Source of the DNA: Haliotis asinina
Taxonomy: Eukaryota > Mollusca > Gastropoda > Lepetellida > Haliotidae
Length of the DNA stretch: 64,000 nucleotides
NCBI RefSeq assembly: GCF_037392515.1
Contig: NW_027133924.1
Span: forward strand, 29,683-93,682
Reading direction: 5' to 3'
In this document: positions 19,595-33,423 of the stretch, in pieces
Layout of the letters: every line of letters starts with the position of its first letter
How positions within the stretch are numbered: the stretch's first letter is position 1
The notes under the pieces: model-generated
What the model was told of the DNA's origin: nothing
The model's input: the letters and a program-made list of their open reading frames with translations, nothing else
Database searches by the model: none
Made by a program: the position numbers and the translations under genes

Positions 19595-22500
19595 CTCAGC
19601 TGGCCAATATAATTCAATGGAACTGCAGAGGGATTAAAAATAACTTTAACGAGTTACAGTTACTCGTACAAGATCATCAACCGTCGGCATTCTGTATCCA
19701 AGAGACATATCTTAAAGATACAGATAATTTTAAATTGAGACAGTATGATGCTTACCATTCTTTTTCTCCTCAGAGGGATCGTGCAACTGGAGGAGCTTCT
19801 ATTTTAGTACATCACAACGTCATCCATAGCCCTGTCGCTCTAAATACACAATTGCAAACTGTAGCTGTTCGTATTACTTTGCACATGGCGCTGACATTGT
19901 GCAGTTTGTACATACCGCCCTCTTCAAATATTCACAAATCAGATCTTCAAAATTTATACGATCAACTCCCGAAGCCATGTTTAATCACGGGCGATCTTAA
20001 CGGACACAACCCACTTTGGGGAAGTGTCAACACAAATAGGAAGGGTAAATCATCGAGGATTTCATATCTGATAATAACTTATGTATTTTCAATGACGATT
20101 CAGCTACTTACCTACATCCAGCTACGGGAACATATTCTTCCCTGGATATATCATTTGCCGACTCAAATTTGTGTAATGAATTCGAATGGGAGGTGCATGA
20201 TGACCTGTGTGGGAGTGATCACTTCCCAACTATTCTTAAAGGCATTATCCCTGGGGATGATCCACCCTTATCCAGACGGAACTTCAAGAAGGCTGACTGG
20301 TCCTTATATAAAACACTTTGTATTGATCATTTAAAACCTGATGTTTTTGTAAACAGCGAAGATCCTATACAGCTGTTTTCAGATATAATCAATAACATTG
20401 CTGACCAAACTATCCCCAAGTCCTCTGCAATTCCACATGTTCGCAAACCATGGTTTACTAATGACTGTTAACAGGCCAGAAAGAGTAGGAGGAAAGCGGA
20501 AAAGTATTTTCGCCGCCACCCTACAGTACATAATTTAGATAGAGTAAAAATTTTAAATGCCAAGGCTCGACGCACTTTTAAACAGAGTAAACGCCTGTCT
20601 TTGAGGAACTATGTCTCCAAAATTAATTCCCGTACACCCATGTCTAAGGTGTGGAATATGATACAAAGAATTACGGGCAAAGGTTCCAGATCTACTGTTC
20701 ATCATCTGAAGGATGGTGACCGGGTATTAACTGATAAATCTGATATTGCCAACAAGCTTGGTGAAACTCTCGCCAAACATTCTTCTTCGTCCAATTACGT
20801 ACCTGAATTTAAACACTACCAGAAACAGCAGGAGAAGAAGAGAATAAATTTTACCTCAGACAATGGCGAAGACTATAATGAATTATTTTCATTACATGAG
20901 CTACACACTGCCCTTGAGCAAGCTCATGATACAGCGTCAGGAGCTGACTATATTCACTATCAGCTCCTGAAACATTTGCCCAAATCATGTTTGGAAACAA
21001 TGCTCAATATTTTTGATTCAATATGGACTTAGGGAAAATTCCCGTCTTCTTGGCGTAATGCTATTGTAGATCCTATTCCAAAACCTGGCCGGGATCATAC
21101 TGATCCGTCGAATTACAGACCAAGTTCTTAAACGAGTTGTGTCTGTAAAACCATGGAGCGTATGGTAAACAGTCGATTAACATGGTTTCTTGAAACTAAC
21201 AACCTTATCACAAATATTCAGTGTGGTTTCAGGAAGAATCGTAGTACCATTGATCATTTGGTACGTTTAGAATCCTTTGTAAAAAATGCATTTATCAATA
21301 AGCAACATGCTGTACCGATCTTTTTTTGATCTCGAGAAAGCATACGATACCACCTGGAAGCATGGCATTTTAAAGGATTTACATGGTTTCGGTTTAAGGG
21401 GTCGTTTACCTCTGTTTATATCGCAATTTTTACAAGGCAGGCAATTTCAAGTCCGAGTAGGTTCTACCCTGTCTGATCATTACAATCAGCATCAGGGTGT
21501 TCCGCAAGGCAGCATTTTGTCTGTGACCTTATTTAGTATCAAGATCAACAGTTTATCCAAGGTTTTAAACGATTCAATAGATGGATCACTTTTCGTGGAT
21601 GATTTTAATATTTCCTGTCGCGGTAAGAATATGCATACTATTGAACGGCAACTGCAATTATGTTTAAACAAAATAAATAAATGGTGTCTTGAGAATGGTT
21701 TTAAATTTTCTAAGACAAAAACTAATTGCTTCCATTTCTGCCGTAAGTATAAACCACATAAGGACCCAGAATTATTTTTAAATGGCACTCCTATCAAAGT
21801 CGTTAAGGAGGCCAAGTTCTTAGGTTTGATTTTCGACTCTCATTTAACTTTTCTTCCGCATATCAAATACTTGAAAACTAAATGCCTGAAGGCACTTGAT
21901 CTATTGAAAGTTGTGTCAAATTCAAAATGGGGAGGGGATCAAGCTACTCTCCTGCACCTATACCGTGCACTTGTCCGTTCGAAGCTTGATTATGGCTCCA
22001 TCATTTATGGTGGAGCCTGTAAAAGCAATCTAAAACTCCTTGATTCTATCCACCACCAAGGTCTGAGACTTTGTCTTTGGTCGTTCCGAACTTCTCCTAT
22101 TGACAGTCTCTATGTCGAAGCCGATGAACCATCTCTTACACAGCGCCGTATCAAATTAGCTCTACAATATATTACAAAACTATACTCTAACGAATCCAAC
22201 CCTGCTTTTAACTGTGTTTTCGATCCTCTTTATGAGCATTTATACATCAAAAAGTCTTCTCTTGTTCCACCTTTTGGGCACAGAATTAAACCATTCATTT
22301 CTGCTGCCGGCATTGAGCTGAAAAGTATAGCGCCTTCTCGTCTTCTCCTCCTTGGCAATTAGTGAGGCCACAAGTTGACCTCACATTAACAAAGTTTAAA
22401 AAATCAGACACAAACGAATTACAATATAAACAAGAGTTTATGCAATTAAAAAATAATTATAGTACATACAAATCCTTATTTACAGATGGTTCCAAGGATG

Positions 22501-23255
22501 GTTGCACAGTTGCTTGTGCCACTGTCATTGGATCCAGAACAATATCTTCTCGATTACCTGATAACAGCTCCATTTTCACTGCAGAAGCTAACGCAATATT
22601 AACGGCTCTTCAATATATTCAAAGACATCCTAATCATGTACAGTATATAATTTTTTCTGATTCTCTTTCTTGCCTTCAGGCTATTAAAAATTTGTCTTGT
22701 AAACATCCACTTTTAATTGACATAATTGAATTGTATAATGATCTTACAACTGGCAGTGCGACATCTTTTGTTGGTTACCCAGCCATGTCGGTATTTCTGG
22801 GAATGCAATGGCCGATCTTGCTGCTAAGGCTGCACTCAACAAATCTGTGACACCACGACTTATTCCATGCAGTGACTATAAAGCTAGCATTAGAACTTAC
22901 ATTCGTGATCTGATGCAAAAGAAGTGGGACACCCAAGTTGGAATAAATAAATTACATGCCATAAAACCTTATATTGGTTACACTCACTTGGGCTGTCAGT
23001 CCAGATTTGAAGAGGTCGCATTGGCCATACGCGTTACACCCACAGTTATTTACTAAAAGGTGATGATCCTCCGTTTTGTATCCCTTGTGATGAGAGAACC
23101 ACGGTCAAGCATATCCTGCTTGACTGTTGAATTCTCCATCATAAGGGATAACTATATATTTCAATGTCAAAACAATGAAGGATCTTTTAAGCACAGTTAG
23201 TACTCATTTAATTCTTGGATTTTTAAAAGAAATTGATTTTCTTATTGAATTGTAA
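19591..23255 (+). pseudogene. Nimb-like LINE ORF2, unit 3
   Basis: All shared lesions, no private ones noticed. FVDD is at 21592-21603. Confidence 0.92.
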
Positions 23256-23820
23256 TTGATATGTTCTGTAGATAGTTGTATTTTAATGATTGGTAGTTTA
23301 AATTAGTAACTTAGATTGTTAGTGGCTGTACCCTCAACGGGGGTTGAAGTATTGTAAAATTATTGTCCTCCTGAGAGGGTACGTAAGTCCAATACTCTCA
23401 TAGTCAATTTAAATCTACTACTAGTTTTTAATCGTAGAATATTTGTTGTTTTTAAGTCATGGCTAAATTTCAGGATAATCGCCAATAGCTGAAGGGGTGG
23501 TGTAAATCCAGCTAGGTTTCATGCAGGTAGCAGAAGTAATGTAAGTCCCCATGGACCTTAGTATGGTGATCTACTTCAGTTGTTGGCGATCTATAGCCCC
23601 GGTTTTATGTTGTATTGTCTTCTTTAAATCCAATGTTTTAACTTTCAATGCTAGTTTTATGTTCTGTGATACTCTAGTGTTTTTACTGTCCTTCGCTGAC
23701 AGGTTTTACTTTTTCTCTTTTCTCATCCTAACATTACTATAACTTATTTTGTTCTCGTCACGATATGGCTGCAATATTGCCGATGTGACGTTAAATGTTA
23801 ACTCACTCACTCACTCACTC
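23256..23820 (+). other. Nimb-like LINE 3' UTR and tail, unit 3
   Basis: Tail (ACTC)5 at 23801-23820. Carries G at 23271. Confidence 0.85.
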
Positions 23821-23829
23821 TATAAAATA
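23818..23829 (+). repeat. Target-site duplication, 3' copy, unit 3
   Basis: CTCTATAAAATA. Confidence 0.9.
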
Positions 23830-24068
23830 CTGAGCCCACTGAAAGCAGTAATCGCACTCTATTTTCGTTCTTAAACGTCACAAACCAAGTGCCATTCGCC
23901 TTTGGTTTCCATATTGAAAGAATTGGTTGCATGTTGAATAATATCAAACACATTTTCCCTGTCAAAATTTCTAATTGCAGATTTCATACGAACCGTCTGA
24001 TGTATCGTCCTCCGATCCAGGAAACGGGTCGGCACAGCAGGTTCCACAACTGCAGCATGATAGGCCAT
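23830..24068 (-). pseudogene. Tx1-clade LINE ORF1 N-terminal part, unit 3
   Basis: ATG at 24068, same frame break; continues at 17718. Confidence 0.8.
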
Positions 24069-24893
24069 GGTCCTTAAGAACAATGGGGGTAGACCCAGAG
24101 GTCACATGAAATATGACAATTTTTGTGAAGGCAACAAAATGTTAAAATAACCTTATTTATTCCTTTGAATACACAGAGTGCAGGCGCTAAAACGTCGGGG
24201 CGACGTAGGAAAAGCATCCTGCAGCTAGCGCCATGAGCCGGTGGATTGGCGCTTAATTAACGAGGCGCGGGGACACAGCACTTGGAGGAGTTTGTGCAGT
24301 CACCCCCAGACAAGCGTAAACAAACAGTGCAACTGACCGCGTGGACTAAATCCACTAAACTTAAATACAGTGCAAGTATCAAAACAATGGTAGGATACGT
24401 GAACTTTAGTCACAAATGTTGTTTTATTTAAAAAATATAATGAAAGTTAAAGACATTTTGAAATTTCAATGTAAACTGATCCAGGGGAAACGCGCCGAAG
24501 TTTCTGGTATCTCCTTACCACTTGAAAACACTTACTAGGGGTTAGCTGGCTCTTAAGACGTGTGTTATCGGGCAGAATGTGGTTGTGAGGGTGTGAGAAT
24601 CTACGACGTTATTACCGGCGTGCGACACCATGGCCAACGTCCTTGGATACTGGGACAGACAAACTGCAAGTGGAAAATAAATCACTTTGAGGAACTTCCC
24701 GGGGCTTGGTTTGGTCGGAGTACAATGTGGTTGAGTGGATGGGTCCATTTCTTCAGTTTGGAAGTGGTTGCATGGTGCCTCCAGTGAAACGGACGCGCGA
24801 AAAGGTAGGCAAAGTGAGATTAAAAAAGGGAAATGATATGTGGAAAAGAGAGGGCTAAGTTAAGCGTTCTATTTTTTGAATTGTATTATGAGT
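24069..24893. other. Unassigned spacer, unit 3
   Basis: Foldback at 24179-24232 and 3' box at 24868-24876. Nothing else seen. Confidence 0.6.
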
Positions 24894-25046
24894 GGTGAGC
24901 CATTCCCGGAGGTACTGCAATACCGGGTCAACCCGTGATGAGGGCGGAGCAAGCTCCGTGGCACCTCATCCCGTTGCAAAAATCAGTTTAATATCGATGT
25001 CTCCAATAGGACACGTATCAGATATTAAGCTGATAAGAACAGATAC
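24894..25046 (-). pseudogene. U2: U2 snRNA remnant, unit 3
   Basis: Unchanged from the other units. Confidence 0.92.
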
Positions 25047-25673
25047 TTTTTTTTTCTTTTTGATAAAATTTAATGCATATAACAAATTTACAAGCTCGGC
25101 CTAAAAGTATATCACAAAAAAGAAGTTTTGCCCTGCAGCGCTAACAACTAAAGAACTAAAAGAGGAAATTGCCAAACCTGGCTACATGCAATACACATTC
25201 ACACTATATACATCAAATGAAGATAGATCTAGATGAAACACACGTAAATGAAGCATACATAATATATATTAACAAACGAGAAATACAAACAAACATGCCA
25301 TATTCTAACTGACAACCAATCAAACCATATATATATATAAAGAATCATCAACATGCACATACTATATACATCACACTATACAAACAATATACATGCACAA
25401 CATCACTATGTAAAATGCTACACATGCCAAAACCTGGCTACATGCACAATACATATTTACAATATAAAGATCAAATGAAGTATGAACTGAATGAAGCGAG
25501 CATAAATGAAGCATTCGAAAAGGAAACAAGGGTAAATGAAGCGTACGTAAACCAATAAACTCAAATGAAGCGTACATAATATATAGATAGATTCACAAAC
25601 TTTTATGCCACATTATGGCTACAAAGTGTCAGTCAGTTAGAGCAAAAGTATGTGCATATATTTATCTATTAAG
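25047..25673 (-). other. Tx1-clade LINE 3' UTR, unit 3
   Basis: Noncoding, no private variants noticed. Confidence 0.75.
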
Positions 25674-27073
25674 TTAAATATGTAATTCTAATAAATGATC
25701 GGGATTGATTTTACCAAATACTGAAGTTGAAAGCCAGTACCAGGAAAAGACAGATAGCGGAAAGCGACAAAAGTCAACCTTGACACGTGTCCTAAGGAAA
25801 CATAGAAAACGCAACATGATATCATTTCCATTTAATTTTCTGTGCTCAAATTTATTTGAATTCCGAATAAGCAAAATTGTATATTTTGCCAAAGTTAAAA
25901 GGTAAATGCATAATGATTTTTTATAAGAATTTGGAATTTTAGGAACCAAATTAAACCGAATGACTTCGTTAGATCTTTCCAATAAGCCAAAAGACAATTG
26001 ATCTAACCACTGGAAAACGATATCCCACAAAACATCAACACACGAGCAATAGATGAAAAGATTGTCAGAAGTTTCTATTGCTATACGACAGAGTGGACAG
26101 TTAGGAGTGATAGACATTCCCCGAGTATAAAGTGTATACCCTAAGGGGAGAGAATCATAGATGAGACGATAATTGACCGATTTCGAAAGTGGATCCACGA
26201 AGGAATTGTGTAGATTAAGCCAAACCTGCTGAAAAGGAATACGTGGATACAACGTTTCAACTTTATTTTCCACAACAGTTTGTAATAAACAAGCATAGTA
26301 CTGTTTTGATGTAAACCGAAACATATCTATCAAATAATTTGAATTGACAGCTTCAAACTGTCTTAAAGCCAATAAACACGTCTGATACAATAATGGCATC
26401 GTCTCAGAATGAGGAAATAATAGTGAAGCAAAAGTAGGACAATAGTGACGTAAAGACATTCCTAACCAATATTTTGCAAAAAATGTCCACTTAGTTGAAG
26501 AATTATGCAAAAGATTTTGAATGTGCTTTAAATAAAAAGAATATAATTTTGATTGGATGTGAACTACACCCAAACCCCCATCCAAAATAGGTTTATAGCA
26601 CACAGACCTCCGAATAGGCTTAGCAGTGGACTGTCAAATAAAACGAAAAGTCTCCCTCTGAAAAAGGTCGACATAATGTTTTGAAAATATTGTTACAGCC
26701 CCTCGATACCAAAATTTAGACAAAGCCATGACATTGCACACAGTAGATTTGCCCAGGTGATAACACCTTAGACACACTGGCAACCGACCCGGGGCAGTGA
26801 CTAGCATGGACATTCTGTCACCCAGTCTAACAATATATGGAATATCTTCAGCTTTTCCACTGTCAACTTGCAACTGGACAGTTCTCACACCAGTCTGAAC
26901 AGGGGATCCCCCAATTAACATAGTTTCAGGAGTTATGCTCAGCACCTTCCCAAATCTCCTAAAGTAGGAATCCAGGAATTCATTGGATACTACACCATGA
27001 ATCCAGTGTACTCTCAAATCCAGTACTTCCTTGTCGTAGGGAGAAAAGTCTATTTTAATGTCTCTATAAAATA
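25674..27073 (-). pseudogene. Tx1-clade LINE ORF1/ORF2 deletion fusion, unit 3
   Basis: Shared junction and in-frame TGA (26636-26634). Confidence 0.88.
27062..27073 (+). repeat. Target-site duplication, 5' copy, unit 3
   Basis: CTCTATAAAATA, pairing with 33173-33184. Confidence 0.9.
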
Positions 27074-27074
27074 A

Positions 27075-27132
27075 GCACCCATGGCGAGCCACCTCCTCGT
27101 GGTGGGTGCTGGGTAACGCTAAGTGCTCGCCA
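27075..27132 (+). ncRNA. HDV-like ribozyme, unit 3
   Basis: All paired segments present and unchanged. Confidence 0.85.
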
Positions 27133-27693
27133 ACCCCCCGTGTGGATCCGGGGGCATATTTGGTCCACCAATCCGTTGGCCGTGGGTTGCGTCCCTGTGT
27201 CGGTGGAGGAGGGGATCCTGGTGGTTGAGGGTAATGGGGGCCTCGAACGACGTTCCTGTTACTCAACACACCACTTTGGCCCTGACTTCACCTAGACGGG
27301 TGGTAGAACTGGCCCGGTTCTATCAATCGGCTGGTCACGCCATGCCCTGTGCATGGACAAACTTCCTCAGCAATTATTGTGCATGTTTGTACATTTGTGA
27401 CAATGAGCGTTTGTTATTATCATACTCTATACTATAATAATTTGCCTAGAGTCCTATGCCAGAAGGCGGTGGCTCATGGGCCAATCTAGTGATGTTGACC
27501 TCCGAATGATGTATGTCTCTAATTTCTTGTCTAGGGCCGAACCAGTCTGGCATTGAATTGGTCGACAAATACAGCTATTCGTGTCATATTCGCTGGAGTA
27601 TACTATCCCTGTATCCCTGGTGTCAGCATCTTGGATACCCGTTGCTAATAGACACCGTCCTTGTTGACACTCCATGGTGGGTGGGGAGCAGGG
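27133..27693 (+). other. Nimb-like LINE 5' UTR, unit 3
   Basis: Noncoding leader; no private variants noticed. Confidence 0.7.
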
Positions 27694-28949
27694 ATGGTGA
27701 ATGATTTTCCTTTCGCCATGACTTTCCAACAAGCTGGTTCAACTCGACATGACAAAAAACGACGTCTGGACGAACTAGATCGTCCATCCGACACAAATTC
27801 AACCACTGATTCCTGGGCTAATCGAAGCAACTGATTTTCTGCCTAACAAACTCAACCCATTTGCCGTGTCAAAAGCTATCTATGGGATCTGTGGGGAGGT
27901 GAAAAATGTCACCCGTCTCCGTAATGGTTCACTGTTAGTTGAGTGCGCACGGAGACAGCAATCTCTAAATCTTATGTCTGTTAAAACATTTGCCAATATA
28001 GAAGTTGCCGTGTCCGTGCACAAAACTCTTAATTCGTGCCGTGGTATCATACGTGACAGGGCACGCTCTCTGTATGATATGAGTGAAGAGGATATTGCAG
28101 CTGAGCTTGAAGATCAGGGGGTTACAGCAGTGAAACGTTTCACCATTAAAAAGGATGGAATTGTAACTAAAACAAATATATATCTTCTAACATTTGCCAG
28201 ACCTTCTTTACCACAGTCAATTAAGGCAGGATATCTTAACATCGGGGTGGATGTGTATTGTCCCCAATCCACTCCGGTGTTATAAATGTCAACAGTTTGG
28301 TCATGGGACTTACTCATGTCGTAATCCTGCAGTATGTTATCGCTGTGGCGATCCTCATGATGGCACAGGTTGCGAGAATGATCTCAAGTGTGTTAACTGC
28401 AAAGAGACTCATGCTGCTTCTTCAAGGTCATGCCCTATATATCAAAGGGAATCGAAGATAATGAAAATAAAATGTGAAAAAAATCTCTCTTATTTTGAAG
28501 CCAAAAAACTTTTCACCACTCAGTCCTCAACCCCATCAAATATAACATATTCTGCTGCAGTTACCCGTTCTGTAGCAATGTCCTCAGCTGCATGTCAAAC
28601 TGACTTGACCTGGGTCAAATCAGAAAAATCTGTGTTTTCATCTAACAAACCTGCTTCTGAACCGAAAGAATCTACTGCCCCAGTCACTCAAATAACGTCT
28701 GAGTCTCAGACAGAAATTCAGTCTGAGTCATCACAATTGACTGCTTCGCCACTAGCCACATCACAACCACCCACTATTCCAGTGAAAAAGCAGAAAGGTA
28801 AAAAATTACATATGACAGAAACACATGTTGTTCCTCTACAAAATACTTTTGGGCCTCTAGACATGGAGGTGACCCCATACTCACAGGACGAGCGGAGGTG
28901 CTTACCCCCGTCACGTTCTCGCGAAAGATCGCCCATTGAGCCACCATGA
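27694..28949 (+). pseudogene. Nimb-like LINE ORF1, units 3-4 copy
   Basis: Two shared frameshifts; knuckles intact; ATGA overlap with ORF2 at 28946-28949. Confidence 0.92.
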
Positions 28950-31900
28950 CTCAGCTGGCCAATATAATTCAATGGAACTGCAGAGGGATTAAAAATAACT
29001 TTAACGAGTTACAGTTACTCGTACAAGATCATCAACCGTCGGCATTCTGTATCCAAGAGACATATCTTAAAGATACAGATAATTTTAAATTGAGACAGTA
29101 TGATGCTTACCATTCTTTTTCTCCTCAGAGGGATCGTGCAACTGGAGGAGCTTCTATTTTAGTACATCACAACGTCATCCATAGCCCTGTCGCTCTAAAT
29201 ACACAATTGCAAACTGTAGCTGTTCGTATTACTTTGCACATGGCGCTGACATTGTGCAGTTTGTACATACCGCCCTCTTCAAATATTCACAAATCAGATC
29301 TTCAAAATTTATACGATCAACTCCCGAAGCCATGTTTAATCACGGGCGATCTTAACGGACACAACCCACTTTGGGGAAGTGTCAACACAAATAGGAAGGG
29401 TAAATCATCGAGGATTTCATATCTGATAATAACTTATGTATTTTCAATGACGATTCAGCTACTTACCTACATCCAGCTACGGGAACATATTCTTCCCTGG
29501 ATATATCATTTGCCGACTCAAATTTGTGTAATGAATTCGAATGGGAGGTGCATGATGACCTGTGTGGGAGTGATCACTTCCCAACTATTCTTAAAGGCAT
29601 TATCCCTGGGGATGATCCACCCTTATCCAGACGGAACTTCAAGAAGGCTGACTGGTCCTTATATAAAACACTTTGTATTGATCATTTAAAACCTGATGTT
29701 TTTGTAAACAGCGAAGATCCTATACAGCTGTTTTCAGATATAATCAATAACATTGCTGACCAAACTATCCCCAAGTCCTCTGCAATTCCACATGTTCGCA
29801 AACCATGGTTTACTAATGACTGTTAACAGGCCAGAAAGAGTAGGAGGAAAGCGGAAAAGTATTTTCGCCGCCACCCTACAGTACATAATTTAGATAGAGT
29901 AAAAATTTTAAATGCCAAGGCTCGACGCACTTTTAAACAGAGTAAACGCCTGTCTTTGAGGAACTATGTCTCCAAAATTAATTCCCGTACACCCATGTCT
30001 AAGGTGTGGAATATGATACAAAGAATTACGGGCAAAGGTTCCAGATCTACTGTTCATCATCTGAAGGATGGTGACCGGGTATTAACTGATAAATCTGATA
30101 TTGCCAACAAGCTTGGTGAAACTCTCGCCAAACATTCTTCTTCGTCCAATTACGTACCTGAATTTAAACACTACCAGAAACAGCAGGAGAAGAAGAGAAT
30201 AAATTTTACCTCAGACAATGGCGAAGACTATAATGAATTATTTTCATTACATGAGCTACACACTGCCCTTGAGCAAGCTCATGATACAGCGTCAGGAGCT
30301 GACTATATTCACTATCAGCTCCTGAAACATTTGCCCAAATCATGTTTGGAAACAATGCTCAATATTTTTGATTCAATATGGACTTAGGGAAAATTCCCGT
30401 CTTCTTGGCGTAATGCTATTGTAGATCCTATTCCAAAACCTGGCCGGGATCATACTGATCCGTCGAATTACAGACCAAGTTCTTAAACGAGTTGTGTCTG
30501 TAAAACCATGGAGCGTATGGTAAACAGTCGATTAACATGGTTTCTTGAAACTAACAACCTTATCACAAATATTCAGTGTGGTTTCAGGAAGAATCGTAGT
30601 ACCATTGATCATTTGGTACGTTTAGAATCCTTTGTAAAAAATGCATTTATCAATAAGCAACATGCTGTACCGATCTTTTTTTGATCTCGAGAAAGCATAC
30701 GATACCACCTGGAAGCATGGCATTTTAAAGGATTTACATGGTTTCGGTTTAAGGGGTCGTTTACCTCTGTTTATATCGCAATTTTTACAAGGCAGGCAAT
30801 TTCAAGTCCGAGTAGGTTCTACCCTGTCTGATCATTACAATCAGCATCAGGGTGTTCCGCAAGGCAGCATTTTGTCTGTGACCTTATTTAGTATCAAGAT
30901 CAACAGTTTATCCAAGGTTTTAAACGATTCAATAGATGGATCACTTTTCGTGGATGATTTTAATATTTCCTGTCGCGGTAAGAATATGCATACTATTGAA
31001 CGGCAACTGCAATTATGTTTAAACAAAATAAATAAATGGTGTCTTGAGAATGGTTTTAAATTTTCTAAGACAAAAACTAATTGCTTCCATTTCTGCCGTA
31101 AGTATAAACCACATAAGGACCCAGAATTATTTTTAAATGGCACTCCTATCAAAGTCGTTAAGGAGGCCAAGTTCTTAGGTTTGATTTTCGACTCTCATTT
31201 AACTTTTCTTCCGCATATCAAATACTTGAAAACTAAATGCCTGAAGGCACTTGATCTATTGAAAGTTGTGTCAAATTCAAAATGGGGAGGGGATCAAGCT
31301 ACTCTCCTGCACCTATACCGTGCACTTGTCCGTTCGAAGCTTGATTATGGCTCCATCATTTATGGTGGAGCCTGTAAAAGCAATCTAAAACTCCTTGATT
31401 CTATCCACCACCAAGGTCTGAGACTTTGTCTTTGGTCGTTCCGAACTTCTCCTATTGACAGTCTCTATGTCGAAGCCGATGAACCATCTCTCACACAGCG
31501 CCGTATCAAATTAGCTCTACAATATATTACAAAACTATACTCTAACGAATCCAACCCTGCTTTTAACTGTGTTTTCGATCCTCTTTATGAGCATTTATAC
31601 ATCAAAAAGTCTTCTCTTGTTCCACCTTTTGGGCACAGAATTAAACCATTCATTTCTGCTGCCGGCATTGAGCTGAAAAGTATAGCGCCTTCTCGTCTTC
31701 TCCTCCTTGGCAATTAGTGAGGCCACAAGTTGACCTCACATTAACAAAGTTTAAAAAATCAGACACAAACGAATTACAATATAAACAAGAGTTTATGCAA
31801 TTAAAAAATAATTATAGTACATACAAATCCTTATTTACAGATGGTTCCAAGGATGGTTGCACAGTTGCTTGTGCCACTGTCATTGGATCCAGAACAATAT

Positions 31901-32610
31901 CTTCTCGATTACCTGATAACAGCTCCATTTTCACTGCAGAAGCTAACGCAATATTAACGGCTCTTCAATATATTCAAAGACATCCTAATCATGTACAGTA
32001 TATAATTTTTTCTGATTCTCTTTCTTGCCTTCAGGCTATTAAAAATTTGTCTTGTAAACATCCACTTTTAATTGACATAATTGAATTGTATAATGATCTT
32101 ACAACTGGCAGTGCGACATCTTTTGTTGGTTACCCAGCCATGTCGGTATTTCTGGGAATGCAATGGCCGATCTTGCTGCTAAGGCTGCACTCAACAAATC
32201 TGTGACACCACGACTTATTCCATGCAGTGACTATAAAGCTAGCATTAGAACTTACATTCGTGATCTGATGCAAAAGAAGTGGGACACCCAAGTTGGAATA
32301 AATAAATTACATGCCATAAAACCTTATATTGGTTACACTCACTTGGGCTGTCAGTCCAGATTTGAAGAGGTCGCATTGGCCATACGCGTTACACCCACAG
32401 TTATTTACTAAAAGGTGATGATCCTCCGTTTTGTATCCCTTGTGATGAGAGAACCACGGTCAAGCATATCCTGCTTGACTGTTGAATTCTCCATCATAAG
32501 GGATAACTATATATTTCAATGTCAAAACAATGAAGGATCTTTTTAGCACAGTTAGTACTCATTTAATTCTTGGATTTTTAAAAGAAATTGATTTTCTTAT
32601 TGAATTGTAA
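28946..32610 (+). pseudogene. Nimb-like LINE ORF2, unit 4
   Basis: Shared lesions. T at 32544 changes Leu to Phe in the C-terminal helix; C at 31492 is silent. Confidence 0.92.
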
Positions 32611-33175
32611 TTGATATGTTCTGTAGATAGTTGTATTTTAATGATTGGTAGTTTAAATTAGTAACTTAGATTGTTAGTGGCTGTACCCTCAACGGGGGTT
32701 GAAGTATTGTAAAATTATTGTCCTCCTGAGAGGGTACGTAAGTCCAATACTCTCATAGTCAATTTAAATCTACTACTAGTTTTTAATCGTAGAATATTTG
32801 TTGTTTTTAAGTCATGGCTAAATTTCAGGATAATCGCCAATAGCTGAAGGGGTGGTGTAAATCCAGCTAGGTTTCATGCAGGTAGCAGAAGTAATGTAAG
32901 TCCCCATGGACCTTAGTATGGTGATCTACTTCAGTTGTTGGCGATCTATAGCCCCGGTTTTATGTTGTATTGTCTTCTTTAAATCCAATGTTTTAACTTT
33001 CAATGCTAGTTTTATGTTCTGTGATACTCTAGTGTTTTTACTGTCCTTCGCTGACAGGTTTTACTTTTTCTCTTTTCTCATCCTAACATTACTATAACTT
33101 ATTTTGTTCTCGTCACGATATGGCTGCAATATTGCCGATGTGACGTTAAATGTTAACTCACTCACTCACTCACTC
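32611..33175 (+). other. Nimb-like LINE 3' UTR and tail, unit 4
   Basis: Noncoding; tail at 33156-33175. Confidence 0.85.
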
Positions 33176-33184
33176 TATAAAATA
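33173..33184 (+). repeat. Target-site duplication, 3' copy, unit 4
   Basis: CTCTATAAAATA. Confidence 0.9.
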
Positions 33185-33423
33185 CTGAGCCCACTGAAAG
33201 CAGTAATCGCACTCTATTTTCGTTCTTAAACGTCACAAACCAAGTGCCATTCGCCTTTGGTTTCCATATTGAAAGAATTGGTTGCATGTTGAATAATATC
33301 AAACACATTTTCCCTGTCAAAATTTCTAATTGCAGATTTCATACGAACCGTCTGATGTATCGTCCTCCGATCCAGGAAACGGGTCGGCACAGCAGGTTCC
33401 ACAACTGCAGCATGATAGGCCAT
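33185..33423 (-). pseudogene. Tx1-clade LINE ORF1 N-terminal part, unit 4
   Basis: ATG at 33423; continues at 27073. Confidence 0.8.

Larger units (their letters stand above)
17719..23820 (+). mobile_element. Nimb-like (I-clade) LINE, reference full-length copy (6,102 bp)
   Basis: This is the cleanest complete copy, with no internal duplication. It has the 5' ribozyme motif, a 561-nt 5' UTR, overlapping ORF1 and ORF2, a 565-nt 3' UTR including the ACTC tail, and a 12-bp target duplication on both sides. I-clade placement rests on an APE endonuclease, RT and RNase H in one ORF2 with a C-terminal CCHC, plus a three-knuckle ORF1. Nimb is the member best known from snails. A phylogeny would be needed to separate Nimb from I or Ingi. 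Confidence 0.93.
15692..24068 (-). mobile_element. Tx1-clade LINE with nested Nimb-like LINE, units 2-3
   Basis: ORF1 starts at 24068, is interrupted at 23830/17718 by the Nimb-like element, and the 3' end is at 15692 against U2. Confidence 0.85.
18843..28197 (+). repeat. Array unit 3 (9,355 bp)
   Basis: Private difference A at 19119. From here to unit 7 the base equivalent to 4428 is G (23271). Confidence 0.95.
27074..33175 (+). mobile_element. Nimb-like LINE, full length, units 3-4
   Basis: 6,102 bp, complete ends and duplication. Confidence 0.95.
25047..33423 (-). mobile_element. Tx1-clade LINE with nested Nimb-like LINE, units 3-4
   Basis: ORF1 ATG at 33423; split at 33185/27073; 3' end at 25047. 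Confidence 0.85.
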